This document shows, piece by piece, positions 22,079-29,379 of a stretch of DNA of 32,763 nucleotides (the stretch's first letter is position 1; each line of letters opens with the position of its first letter). The DNA lies in NCBI GenBank assembly GCA_015056005.1, contig SVHB01000029.1:1-32763 (forward strand), written 5' to 3'. The DNA is from Clostridiales bacterium (GTDB lineage: Bacteria > Bacillota > Clostridia > Christensenellales > UBA1750). Both the position numbers and the translations under genes were made by a program. The notes below the pieces were generated by a model, which made no database searches, was not told the DNA's origin, and was given only the letters and a program-made list of their open reading frames with translations.

Positions 22079-22798
22079 TTATATCGTCACATAAAGCAAA
22101 CCTTCATTGAGAATCGGCAGTTCTCTTTGAATTTTACCTTCGAAGAATTGAGCTGCTCCACCAAAGGCATCACCATCACAGATGGAGTTGATATACAGAG
22201 TATTTTCGCAACATAGTTTCGCTTGCTCTGCGTATTCGAGCTCACTGCCATTTTCCCATTCTTCTTTTGTCCAGCACACATACACAGGCCACAAAAGAAG
22301 GTCTTCACCAAGAGCAAATCTTTCGGGGTAATCCCACAGATCGCCGCACAGACCAATTACACACTTCTTACCTTTATAGTCAAAGGCTTCGACTATCGAA
22401 CCTTCTTTATAGTGTTCATCCGTCTTTGAGTATTCTTTCCACCCCCTTGAAATACGGCGATAATTGTGAATGATTTTGCCGTCTGCAATCAGAGCACAGG
22501 AGGAATAGATACTATCTTCTTCAAGCTCATTATATCCAAACAAAACGTCAATGCCAATTTCTTTCGTCAATGCCTTTATTTGTGTAAACTCCTGCGAGGA
22601 AGTAGTCAATGCCATTTTTCTATCTTCTTCATACTGCCACGAGAGCGCATTGAAACTTTGAAGAAAGGATTCGCCAAAGCACACAAGATCTGCGCCGTTT
22701 GTTTTAGCTTCTCTCATATACCATTGCATCTGTGACAGATTATACTTTATATCTCGATCAACAATTCGTGCCGAGGCGAGAGCAATTTTCATAATCAT
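22079..22798 (-). CDS. Carbon-nitrogen hydrolase (nitrilase superfamily)
   Basis: A nitrilase-superfamily protein of 239 residues from the ATG at 22798 (MIMKIALAS). That start is preferred over the track's upstream GTG because AGGA lies five bases before it. The catalytic glutamate lies in CFGESFL and the nucleophilic cysteine in VIGLCGDLWDYPERF. The lysine motif region reads NYRRISRGWKEY instead of the usual YRKxHL, so the catalytic lysine is either shifted into WKEY or the protein is a variant. The length is a little short for the family and the C-terminus lacks a long extension. Superfamily members hydrolyse or condense amides and nitriles. It is the middle gene of the cassette operon. Confidence 0.8.
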   Translation of the reverse strand: MIMKIALASARIVDRDIKYNLSQMQWYMREAKTNGADLVCFGESFLQSFNALSWQYEEDRKMALTTSSQEFTQIKALTKEIGIDVLFGYNELEEDSIYSSCALIADGKIIHNYRRISRGWKEYSKTDEHYKEGSIVEAFDYKGKKCVIGLCGDLWDYPERFALGEDLLLWPVYVCWTKEEWENGSELEYAEQAKLCCENTLYINSICDGDAFGGAAQFFEGKIQRELPILNEGLLYVTI

Positions 22799-22856
22799 TT
22801 TATTCCTCACATTTCAAACTAAAAGTCAATCCATCGTGCCTCTGTCTTGTCGCTAA

Positions 22857-24128
22857 TTAAAGAATATAATCTGTGATACAATCATACCACTGAACGTAGA
22901 CCGTACCATTGACAATCAATCTATCGTTGTCAGGAAGCAGCTCGCTCCATTTCTTTTTATAATAATCAATAGCCCAATCATCTCTGTTGAATCTGCGCCA
23001 CAAAATAGTTTTTCCGTTCTTATCCAGAAACTGCTCGGATACCACACCACAGTTATAGGTTTCAATGTCCATCACACAAACGGTATCATAGCATTTCCCG
23101 CCGATTGTAACCTTGTATCTACCGACAATATCCAGCAGGAAATCTTTATTGACACTTGTAACGATAGTTCCATTTCTCTGTATATCGCCCTTGGGTGCCA
23201 GATTGGTTTCATTACCACAGTTATCTTCACCAAATCCCCAGTTCGACATGAAATCATCCCCATCCAAGAAGGTAATGTAATTACGAATATCCCCGTCATT
23301 TCTGAGCGTTGCAAGATAACGGCAGTGAGTATCAGTGAGTTGTGCAACAAACGTACGATTGATCCCTTCATACTTATCTGAATATGATGCTTCCCGGGCA
23401 GTCAGCTCCACACCTTCAATACCATGAACCTTTGCTTTACCTGTGACTTGCATATCATATACATGGTTACATTTGCGCGAAGGAATATAGTACATTCCCC
23501 AAGACAACTTTTCTCCTAATTTAGGAATCAGAAACCATCCCATGAGTTCTTCCCATTTCACTGCAAAGGTAGCCTCTGTACTCGGTTCAATTTTATATTC
23601 GGGCATAAATTCAGGTAACTTGTTCATAATGTATTCTCCTTTCGACATTTCGGTGCGATATGGATACTTATTTTTGAAGTTCTGTTTCGCTGTATGCAGT
23701 CTGCTTTTTACTGTTCCTATCGGAATATTCAGTTGTTTCGCAATTTCAGCCTGGGCCATCTCTTTCCAGAAGAAAAGATAGAGGATTTGTTTATCCTTAT
23801 CCCCCAGCAAACTCAAAGTTTCCTTTACAGTATTCGCCACGGAAACTCCGTGTCTGCCATATGACAGCTCTTTTTCAGTCAACTCTTCAATGGTAATTTC
23901 ATATTGAGTTGCTTTCTTACGGAAATAGTCATTACATTTGTTACGTGCAATACTGATGATCCATGCTTTGAATGCATCCTTATTCTTCAACTGAGCTAAC
24001 TTTTGGTAAGCCGTAAAGTATACCTCCTGCAGAACATCGTCAGCATCTGCTTTGGAACTGATCCGAAATCTCACAAATCGCTCTACAGATACTCTCTCCG
24101 CTTTCAGTAAGTTTTCAAACTCATCCAT
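22857..24128 (-). CDS. ECF-type sigma-70 factor with long C-terminal extension
   Basis: A 423-residue protein. Residues 1-155 are a complete ECF sigma factor. Region 2 carries ADADDVLQEVYFTAYQ and AFKAWIISIARNKCNDYFRKK for -10 recognition. Region 4 carries LLGDKDKQILYLFFWKEMAQAEIAKQLNIPIGTVKSRLHTAKQ for -35 recognition. Residues 168-423 form an unrecognised, probably beta-rich domain without membrane segments and with at least seven cysteines. Known ECF groups with C-terminal extensions use them for regulation, which may apply here; no anti-sigma gene is visible. The ATG has a near-ideal AAGGAGGTGA. An in-frame internal ATG (codon 168) has its own AAAGGAG, so the extension may also be made separately. 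Confidence 0.88.
   Translation of the reverse strand: MDEFENLLKAERVSVERFVRFRISSKADADDVLQEVYFTAYQKLAQLKNKDAFKAWIISIARNKCNDYFRKKATQYEITIEELTEKELSYGRHGVSVANTVKETLSLLGDKDKQILYLFFWKEMAQAEIAKQLNIPIGTVKSRLHTAKQNFKNKYPYRTEMSKGEYIMNKLPEFMPEYKIEPSTEATFAVKWEELMGWFLIPKLGEKLSWGMYYIPSRKCNHVYDMQVTGKAKVHGIEGVELTAREASYSDKYEGINRTFVAQLTDTHCRYLATLRNDGDIRNYITFLDGDDFMSNWGFGEDNCGNETNLAPKGDIQRNGTIVTSVNKDFLLDIVGRYKVTIGGKCYDTVCVMDIETYNCGVVSEQFLDKNGKTILWRRFNRDDWAIDYYKKKWSELLPDNDRLIVNGTVYVQWYDCITDYIL
23625..23642 (-). promoter_or_regulatory. Internal ribosome binding site and start inside the sigma-factor ORF
   Basis: On the minus strand AAAGGAG (23636-23642) lies eight bases before ATG AAC AAG (start at 23627). This is codon 168 of the 423-residue frame and begins MNKLPEFMPEYK. 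It sits exactly at the junction between the sigma factor and its C-terminal domain, so it could direct a separate 256-residue product. Confidence 0.55.
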
Positions 24129-24175
24129 ACCGTCACCTCCTTTTCTCTAAATATGATTAAAACCGGTTTCACTTA

Positions 24176-24204
24176 TATAGACGGGCACATATATCGAAAG
24201 GTTC
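24176..24204 (-). promoter_or_regulatory. Probable ECF-sigma promoter (autoregulatory)
   Basis: On the minus strand GAACCTTT (GAAC at 24201-24204) and CGTCTATA (CGTC at 24180-24183) are separated by 17 nt from GAAC to CGTC. AAC motifs at -35 with CGTC at -10 are typical of ECF-dependent promoters. It lies about 50 nt before the sigma gene's start, so self-activation is a natural inference. Confidence 0.6.
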
Positions 24205-24243
24205 ATTTCTCAAAATTATTTTACAAATTTTACAGATTATAAT

Positions 24244-24276
24244 TAAAAATGCCGCCAACAATGCCACTGGCAGCAT
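24244..24276 (-). terminator. Possible terminator behind the transposase remnant
   Basis: On the minus strand ATGCTGCC pairs with GGCGGCAT (24269-24276 with 24249-24256, one G-U) across 12 nt and is followed by TTTTTAATT. It would isolate the sigma operon from transcripts coming out of the transposase remnant. The rest of 24129-24343 holds the ECF promoter and no gene. Confidence 0.45.
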
Positions 24277-24343
24277 AATGGAGACATTTTCACTGCAAAA
24301 ATTGCGCCCCGAGCGCCTATTTAGGGGGCTTAACCGAGATTGC

Positions 24344-24715
24344 TTATTGGCATGATATCATTGACCAATTTAGATTCATAAGACCTCCACTGTAAGTAAA
24401 CAAATCCATTACATCATTACAATTTGCATTAAAATGTTCAAAAGCATCCTCGAAAACAGTCCAAGATAACTTGTTACGCTGCTGCACGAATGCGGATGCG
24501 GTAACATCAATACCGGCATCAGATAATTCCTTTTTCAGACTTCCACCCTGCATAGAGAGCAGAAGATTTACCATTGTTTCCATATTTAGAACACACTTGC
24601 GTGTAAATCCTGTATTGTTTGGATAATCTTTTCTGTAATCTGCAACCGCCTTTGCGATAGCTTCTTCAATTTGGTGCTTTAACACCTTTGGAGTTGTATT
24701 TACTATTTGCATCAT
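24344..24715 (-). pseudogene. Truncated IS4-family transposase (N-terminal part)
   Basis: 123 residues matching only the N-terminal region of IS4-like transposases. TGFTRKCVLNMETMVNLLLSMQGGSLKKELSD corresponds to the family segment FTRKRKL...LILSMGGGSLKKEL, and FVQQRNKLSWTVFEDAFEHFN is the next conserved piece. The frame then changes to unrelated residues (LMNLNWSMISCQ) and stops before the DDE catalytic domain, which is absent from the downstream DNA. A functional protein would be about three times longer. It starts 223 bases inside the right inverted repeat, as expected for an IS end. The element cannot move itself, but could be mobilised in trans by an intact relative. Confidence 0.8.
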
Positions 24716-24759
24716 TAAGACCTCATTTCATTACAGTAGTTAATGATGTGTATAAAAAA

Positions 24760-24800
24760 ACAAGACGAAAACCCTACTATGTAGGGAATACCAGTCTTGT
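24760..24800. repeat. Nested hairpin near the right end of the cassette
   Basis: ACAAGAC (24760-24766) pairs with GTCTTGT (24794-24800) and encloses CCCTAC-TAT-GTAGGG (24772-24786). It lies just upstream of the transposase remnant on the minus strand, a position where IS elements sometimes block incoming transcription. The remainder of 24801-24937 shows no gene. Confidence 0.5.
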
Positions 24801-24937
24801 GTGCGTAGTTTTCCTATTCTCTCTTTTCTCTCTAATCTAAAATATCTCTACTAAAAATCGGTTCTCTCTGTTTACTGTAAAGAAAATAATCGTTCTTAAT
24901 CTCTCAAAATGTTTTTAAGGGGCAAACCCGAAGATTT

Positions 24938-25001
24938 ACCCCTTAACTTAACAAGATCTTGAACTAACTAAATGACATTGTCGTGTGAAGGGTTCTTTTT
25001 T
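24938..25001 (-). repeat. Right inverted repeat of the cassette
   Basis: Read on the minus strand it gives AAAGAACCCTTC...AATGTCATTTAGTT...GTTAAGTTAAGGGGT, the counterpart of 21106-21168. It ends nine bases from the stop codon of the aldo/keto reductase gene. Confidence 0.8.
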
Positions 25002-25009
25002 GCAGTTCG

Positions 25010-26020
25010 TTATTTGAGGAAGGTGCGGTAGTCTTCAAGGTTGCGCCTGAGCAGCGCGGGGGTGTTAAGACCATAGGGGCAGCGGGTCATGCATGCGCCG
25101 CAGTTTTTGCAGTCCTCGATCTTGTTCATCTTTTCCTGATTTGCGGGGGTGAGCCACTGCGCGGTGGGCGAGCGGCGCAGAAGCAGGCTCATGCGCGCGC
25201 AGTTGTTGATCTCGATGCCAGCGGGGCAGGGCATGCAATAGCCGCAGCCGCGGCAGAAATCGCCGGCAAGCTCGTCCTGATCGTGTGCTATAAGCGCCTT
25301 GATATCGTCGGTCATGGTCGGGGGATTTTCGTTGTAGGAAATGAACTCGTCCAGCTCGCTCTCCCTCTGGATTCCCCAGATGGGCAGGGTATTAAAAAAC
25401 TGCGCAAGGTAGGCGTAAGCGGCGTCGCTTCTTGTGATCAGACCGCCCGAGAGCGCCTTCATGCAGATGAAGCCAATGTTCTTTTCCTCGCAGAGCTTTA
25501 CAAGTGCCTCGTCCTTTTCGTCTGCAAGGTAGGAGAAGGGGAACTGCAAGGTGTCATAGAGCCCGGAATTTACGGCTTCTTCAGCCACGGGCAGGCGATG
25601 GTTGGTGATGCCGATAAAGCGGATCTTGCCCTGCTTTTTGGCTTCAACCATCGCATCATACAGGCCGCTTTCATCGCCGGGCTTGGGGCAGAAGGCGGGG
25701 TTGTGGAGCTGATAGATATCGATGTGATCGGTTTTGAGGTTTGTAAGGCTGGTCTCAAGGTCCTTCCAGAACTGATCGGCAGTCTTTGCCGCGGTCTTGG
25801 TGGCGATGATGATATTGTTCCTTACATCGGACAGGGCATGACCCAGCTTTATCTCGCTGTCGGAATAGGAGCGGGCGGTGTCGAAAAACTCGATGCCGTT
25901 ATCGTATGCTTTCCTTAAAAGGTATTTTGCTTCCTCAAGGCTTACCCTTTGTACCGGCAGAGCGCCGAAACCGTTGCGGTTTACAGTTATGCCGGTTCTG
26001 CCAAGCGTCATTCTTATCAT
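25010..26020 (-). CDS. Aldo/keto reductase with C-terminal 2x[4Fe-4S] domain
   Basis: A 336-residue fusion. The N-terminal aldo/keto reductase barrel has the tetrad D47 and Y52 (FFDTARSYSDSE), K75 (IIATKT) and H106 (IYQLHN). The C-terminal part (about 250-336) carries two cysteine clusters of ferredoxin type, CRGCGYCMPCPAGI and CKNCGACMTRCPYGL. This arrangement is widespread in anaerobic Clostridia; the enzymes probably transfer electrons between an Fe-S centre and NAD(P)H-linked carbonyl chemistry, with substrate unknown. GGAGGCG precedes the ATG. A TTGACG-17-TATTAT promoter lies upstream. The inverted-repeat cassette begins directly after its stop, so its native terminator may have been displaced. 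Confidence 0.92.
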   Translation of the reverse strand: MIRMTLGRTGITVNRNGFGALPVQRVSLEEAKYLLRKAYDNGIEFFDTARSYSDSEIKLGHALSDVRNNIIIATKTAAKTADQFWKDLETSLTNLKTDHIDIYQLHNPAFCPKPGDESGLYDAMVEAKKQGKIRFIGITNHRLPVAEEAVNSGLYDTLQFPFSYLADEKDEALVKLCEEKNIGFICMKALSGGLITRSDAAYAYLAQFFNTLPIWGIQRESELDEFISYNENPPTMTDDIKALIAHDQDELAGDFCRGCGYCMPCPAGIEINNCARMSLLLRRSPTAQWLTPANQEKMNKIEDCKNCGACMTRCPYGLNTPALLRRNLEDYRTFLK

Positions 26021-26050
26021 GTTTCCGCCTCCGTATCTTTGTATATAAAT

Positions 26051-26079
26051 ATAATATATCCATTGAGCCCTTCCGTCAA
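26051..26079 (-). promoter_or_regulatory. Promoter of the aldo/keto reductase gene
   Basis: On the minus strand TTGACG (26074-26079) and TATTAT (26051-26056) are 17 nt apart. It is back to back with the padR promoter, with about 50 bp between the two -35 boxes. Confidence 0.65.
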
Positions 26080-26130
26080 ATGCGGACTCAATTACAGCAA
26101 TATATTACAATAATCGTTCCAATCATTGCA

Positions 26131-26160
26131 TTGACACCCATATTATACCGATGCTATAAT
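26131..26160 (+). promoter_or_regulatory. Promoter of padR-potABCD
   Basis: TTGACA (26131-26136) and TATAAT (26155-26160) match the consensus perfectly, with an 18-nt spacer and TG near the -10 (ATGCTATAAT, extended -10). Such a strong promoter normally needs repression, and a perfect palindrome lies two bases after the -10. Confidence 0.85.
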
Positions 26161-26162
26161 CA

Positions 26163-26192
26163 TTTCGGAAGCCGATATATCGGCTTCCGAAA
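26163..26192. promoter_or_regulatory. 30-bp perfect palindrome, probable PadR operator
   Basis: TTTCGGAAGCCGATA and its exact reverse complement meet at 26177/26178, making a gap-free 30-bp palindrome. It covers the expected transcription start of the strong promoter at 26131-26160, so a bound dimer would block initiation. The adjacent PadR gene is the obvious candidate regulator; this is inference from position. Confidence 0.7.
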
Positions 26193-26236
26193 TACCCGGA
26201 TATCCAACCGCATATCATCAAAAAGGAGGGGAAACG

Positions 26237-26581
26237 ATGCCCGAGAGTACCGAAAGAGGCGCGCTGACCGAGGCCGTATACTATATTATGCTGGTCCTTC
26301 AGACCCCCATGCACGGCTATTGCGTCATGCAGCGCGTAAGTTCGATCAGCGACGGACGCGTGAACCTTTGCCCCGGAACGCTTTACGGGGCGATAAACAC
26401 CCTTTTGCAAAAACGGTGGATCGAGGATGTTACAAACGCCGAGGATGCAGGGAGAAGGAAGGAATATGTCCTGACGGACCTTGGCAGACAGGCGCTGAAA
26501 TATGAAATGGATCGCCTGCGCGGGCTTATCGCAGACGGAGAAAAATATAACGCCGTAAATTTCGGCGATTGCGAGGCGTAG
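26237..26581 (+). CDS. PadR family transcriptional regulator
   Basis: A 114-residue winged-helix repressor-like protein. LTEAVYYIMLVLQTPMHGYCVMQRV (helices 1-2), NLCPGTLYGAINTLLQKRWIED (recognition helix and following strand) and DAGRRKEYVLTDLGRQAL (wing) match the PadR family closely. A short C-terminal dimerisation helix follows, as in the shorter PadR subfamily. PadR proteins usually repress an adjacent operon, often including themselves, and release on binding a small ligand. AAGGAGGGG precedes the ATG. It is the first gene of the potABCD operon, with only three bases to potA. A polyamine ligand is plausible but unproven. Confidence 0.92.
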   Translation: MPESTERGALTEAVYYIMLVLQTPMHGYCVMQRVSSISDGRVNLCPGTLYGAINTLLQKRWIEDVTNAEDAGRRKEYVLTDLGRQALKYEMDRLRGLIADGEKYNAVNFGDCEA

Positions 26582-26584
26582 AAT

Positions 26585-27655
26585 ATGAGCGAGACCATAC
26601 TCTCTCTTAGAAACATAACCAAATCCTTTGGCGACAACAAGGTCATCAAGGGGATCGATATGGATATCGATGCCGGCGAATTCATAACCATTCTGGGCCC
26701 ATCGGGCTGCGGCAAGACCACCATGCTCAGGATAATCGCGGGTCTTGAAAATCCAGACAGCGGCAGCGTTTCAATAAGCGGGCAGGACGTGACCGCCCTT
26801 CCCCCCGAAAAGCGCAATGTAAACACGGTTTTTCAGAATTATGCGCTTTTCCCGCATATGAATGTATACAAAAACATCGCATACGGCCTGAAGCTGCGCG
26901 GATTAAAAAAAGACGAGATCGATAAAAAGGTCAAAGAAGCCCTGGAGCTTGTGCAGCTGCCCGGCTATGAAAAGCGCATGCCCGACCAGCTTTCGGGCGG
27001 TCAGAGGCAGAGGGTCGCCATCGCAAGGGCGATAGTGAACGACCCCGCGCTGCTGCTTTTGGACGAACCCTTGGGCGCGCTGGACTTAAAGCTTAGAAGG
27101 CAGATGCAGGTGGAGCTCAAAAACCTGCAGAACCGTCTTGGTATAACCTTCATCTATATCACTCACGATCAGGAGGAGGCGCTCAACATGTCAAGCCGCA
27201 TCGCTGTCATGAACGGCGGCGTGTTTGAGCAGGTCGGCTCTCCCGACGATATTTACGAGCGCCCGAAGACCAGATTCGCAGCCTCCTTTATCGGCGATGC
27301 AAATATTATCGATGCAAAGATAGTAAGCGCCGATAAAGAATGCGCGATTGCCTCCTTTGCCGGCGGCAGCATCCGCGTTTGCGGTTCTTCCCTGAAGGCG
27401 GGCGATTCGGTCGCGCTCTCTGTAAGAGCTGAGCGCATCTCCTATTCCGACAAGAGCGAAAACGGTTTTGATCTTGAGGGCGTTATAGAGCGCCATTCCT
27501 ATATCGGCGGTGTGCTCAAGACTGCGATTAAGCTTAAAAACGATCAGGAGCTGACCATCACCGGCTCCAATCCCACCGCTTCCTACCCCGTGGGCAGCGC
27601 AGTTAAGGTTTACTGGGATCCTCAGTTTGCCGCAATAGTGGAAGGGGGCGCGTAA
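26585..27655 (+). CDS. potA: Spermidine/putrescine ABC transporter ATP-binding protein
   Basis: A 356-residue ABC ATPase. It shows Walker A GPSGCGKTT (residues 38-46), Q-loop NTVFQNYALFPHM, signature LSGGQRQR, Walker B LLLLDEPLGALD and the H-loop ITHDQEEAL. The C-terminal third is a TOBE-type regulatory domain (VALSVRAERI...VIERHSYIGG), typical of PotA-class importers. Its place before two permeases and a PotD-like binding protein identifies the complex as a polyamine importer. It energises uptake from the cytoplasmic face. The potB start follows one base after its stop. Confidence 0.93.
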   Translation: MSETILSLRNITKSFGDNKVIKGIDMDIDAGEFITILGPSGCGKTTMLRIIAGLENPDSGSVSISGQDVTALPPEKRNVNTVFQNYALFPHMNVYKNIAYGLKLRGLKKDEIDKKVKEALELVQLPGYEKRMPDQLSGGQRQRVAIARAIVNDPALLLLDEPLGALDLKLRRQMQVELKNLQNRLGITFIYITHDQEEALNMSSRIAVMNGGVFEQVGSPDDIYERPKTRFAASFIGDANIIDAKIVSADKECAIASFAGGSIRVCGSSLKAGDSVALSVRAERISYSDKSENGFDLEGVIERHSYIGGVLKTAIKLKNDQELTITGSNPTASYPVGSAVKVYWDPQFAAIVEGGA

Positions 27656-27656
27656 A

Positions 27657-28523
27657 ATGCGCCGCAGAGCAGAAAAAAACAAGGGCAAAGTGTCTCCCGC
27701 GCTTTGGCCCATGTACATAACCACCATAGCCTTCATCGTTTTGCCCCTTTTGTACATCGTGGGCATCTCCTTCCTTGAAAAAGGCGATTATTTCGGCGTG
27801 AAAAACGTGGTAACGATTGAAAACTACCACAAGATATTCGACCCTATGTACCTGTCGGTTCTGTGGGAATCGTTAAAGCTTGCGATCATCACAACGGTCC
27901 TTACCTTCCTTATCGGCTATCCCTTTGCCTATTGCACGGCAAAGCTGCCCGTAAAGTGGCGCGGGATGGTCAGGATGCTTCTTATGACCCCCTTCTGGCT
28001 CAATTCGCTCATCCGCTTAAACGGCTGGATAATCCTCATGAAGGCAAACGGCGTTATAAATACCGTGCTTCAGTCCATGGGGCTGATCGAAGAACCGCTT
28101 CAGCTTTTGTATAACGACGGCGCGGTCATAATCGGCATGGTGTACGCGCTGGCGCCCTTTATGATCCTTGCGATTTATAACTCGGTCGAAAAGCTCGATT
28201 GGTCCTTGGTCGAGGCCGCGCGCGACCTTGGCGCAGGCCCGGTAAAGGCGTTCTTCACGGTAACTTTGCCGCTTTCGCTGCCCGGCATCATCGCCGGCTG
28301 CGTGCTGGTGTTCGTGCCCTGCATCGGTCTTTTCTATGTGTCCGACCTGTTCGGCGGCTCAAAGACTATGCTGCTTGGCAGCCTTATCAGAAACGAGATG
28401 CTGCAGGCAAGGAACTGGCCCTTCGGCGCTGCTCTTTCCATGCTCATGCTCATTGCCACCATCGGAGCATTGCAGCTTTATAAGAAGATCGCCAAAACCG
28501 ACAGCCTGCAGGGCATAATGTAG
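27657..28523 (+). CDS. potB: Spermidine/putrescine ABC transporter permease PotB
   Basis: A 288-residue inner-membrane permease with about six transmembrane helices. The first is WPMYITTIAFIVLPLLYIVG. The EAA loop that docks on PotA reads EAARDLGAGPVKAFFTVTLPLSLPGI (about residues 182-207). A long periplasmic-side segment after helix 1 is typical of PotB. With PotC it forms the channel for polyamines. It is tightly packed in the pot operon, and its stop is twelve bases before the chosen potC ATG. Confidence 0.9.
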   Translation: MRRRAEKNKGKVSPALWPMYITTIAFIVLPLLYIVGISFLEKGDYFGVKNVVTIENYHKIFDPMYLSVLWESLKLAIITTVLTFLIGYPFAYCTAKLPVKWRGMVRMLLMTPFWLNSLIRLNGWIILMKANGVINTVLQSMGLIEEPLQLLYNDGAVIIGMVYALAPFMILAIYNSVEKLDWSLVEAARDLGAGPVKAFFTVTLPLSLPGIIAGCVLVFVPCIGLFYVSDLFGGSKTMLLGSLIRNEMLQARNWPFGAALSMLMLIATIGALQLYKKIAKTDSLQGIM

Positions 28524-28535
28524 GGGGTGCGGATA

Positions 28536-29318
28536 ATGAAAAAAAGATCAAAGTTCGCCCCGATATTCGTTGCGCTCATCCTGTTTTTGATGTACCTGCC
28601 CATACTTGTGGTAATCGTGTATTCGTTCAACGAATCCAAGTACTCCAACTGGACGGGGTTCACCTTTGACTGGTACGACAAGCTGTTTTCCAACAAAGCC
28701 ATAGGAGCCTCGGTCATAAACAGCTTGAAGGTGGGCGTGACCTCATGCCTTTTGTCCATAGTCATCGGCACTGCGGGCGCGATAGGTATGAACAAATCGA
28801 AGTTCAAGTTCAAATCGATGCTTGAAAACCTTTCGCTCGTCCCCATCATGATCCCCGAGATCATTTTGGGTATGGCGTACCTTGCCTTCTTCACTTTCCT
28901 TGATATCGAGCTTGGCTTTACCACGCTTATCATATCGCACACCATGTTCTGCATACCCTATGTGTTCATAAACGTGCAAAGCAGGCTTGTGGGCATCGAC
29001 CCGCATTTTGTGGAGGCTGCGCGCGATATGGGTGCAAGCCCCGTCAGAGCGTTTTTCGATATCACCCTGCCGCTTATCTCGCCGGCTATAATATCGGGCG
29101 CGCTGCTTGCATTTGCAATGAGCATAGACGATGTGGTCATAAGCTATTTTGTGACCGGCGCCACTACCAACACATTGCCGCTCAAGGTTTTTTCGATGCT
29201 CAAAACCGGCGTTACCCCCGAGATCAACGCGCTTTGCACGGTTATGCTTGTGATCGTCTGGACTGCGATAGGCCTTGGGCTTGCGCTAAAGAGAGTAAGG
29301 AATCTTCAGTCAAAATAA
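28536..29318 (+). CDS. potC: Spermidine/putrescine ABC transporter permease PotC
   Basis: This permease has 260 residues from the ATG at 28536 (MKKRSKFAP). That start is preferred to the track's GTG at 28527 because AGGGGG lies at a good distance upstream, partly over the GTG, and the lysine-rich start suits a membrane protein. Six transmembrane helices are apparent. The EAA motif EAARDMGASPVRAFFDITLPLISPAI (about residues 160-185) contacts the ATPase. It is the partner of PotB in the polyamine channel. A 61-base gap separates it from potD, with no terminator in it. Confidence 0.9.
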   Translation: MKKRSKFAPIFVALILFLMYLPILVVIVYSFNESKYSNWTGFTFDWYDKLFSNKAIGASVINSLKVGVTSCLLSIVIGTAGAIGMNKSKFKFKSMLENLSLVPIMIPEIILGMAYLAFFTFLDIELGFTTLIISHTMFCIPYVFINVQSRLVGIDPHFVEAARDMGASPVRAFFDITLPLISPAIISGALLAFAMSIDDVVISYFVTGATTNTLPLKVFSMLKTGVTPEINALCTVMLVIVWTAIGLGLALKRVRNLQSK

Positions 29319-29379
29319 AAATACCGCGATCATTCGCTGTATATATATTCCCTTAAATTAATTTATTTGGGAGGTAATT

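Larger units (their letters stand above)
21106..25001. mobile_element. Inverted-repeat-bounded cassette with ECF sigma operon and IS4-like transposase remnant
   Basis: About 3.9 kb of visibly AT-richer DNA lies between the convergent 3' ends of the glycosidase-like gene and the aldo/keto reductase. Its ends (21106-21168 and 24938-25001) are imperfect inverted repeats. Inside are a minus-strand operon (ECF sigma, carbon-nitrogen hydrolase, GNAT) and the N-terminal part of an IS4-like transposase close to the right end. This resembles mobile insertion cassettes, in which passenger genes sit between IS ends; IS231-related cassettes of the IS4 family are the precedent. No target duplication could be recognised at the borders, so mobility is inferred. 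Confidence 0.65.

Noticed and set aside
21100-25010. Target-site duplication at the cassette borders
   Set aside because: The bases outside the two inverted repeats (GATATAAA on the left, GCAGTTCG on the right) do not match, and the exact ends are uncertain.
25906-26505. 199-residue plus-strand ORF across the AKR/padR promoter region
   Set aside because: It covers two convincing promoters and the operator palindrome and ends out of frame inside padR; the sequence is Arg-rich nonsense.
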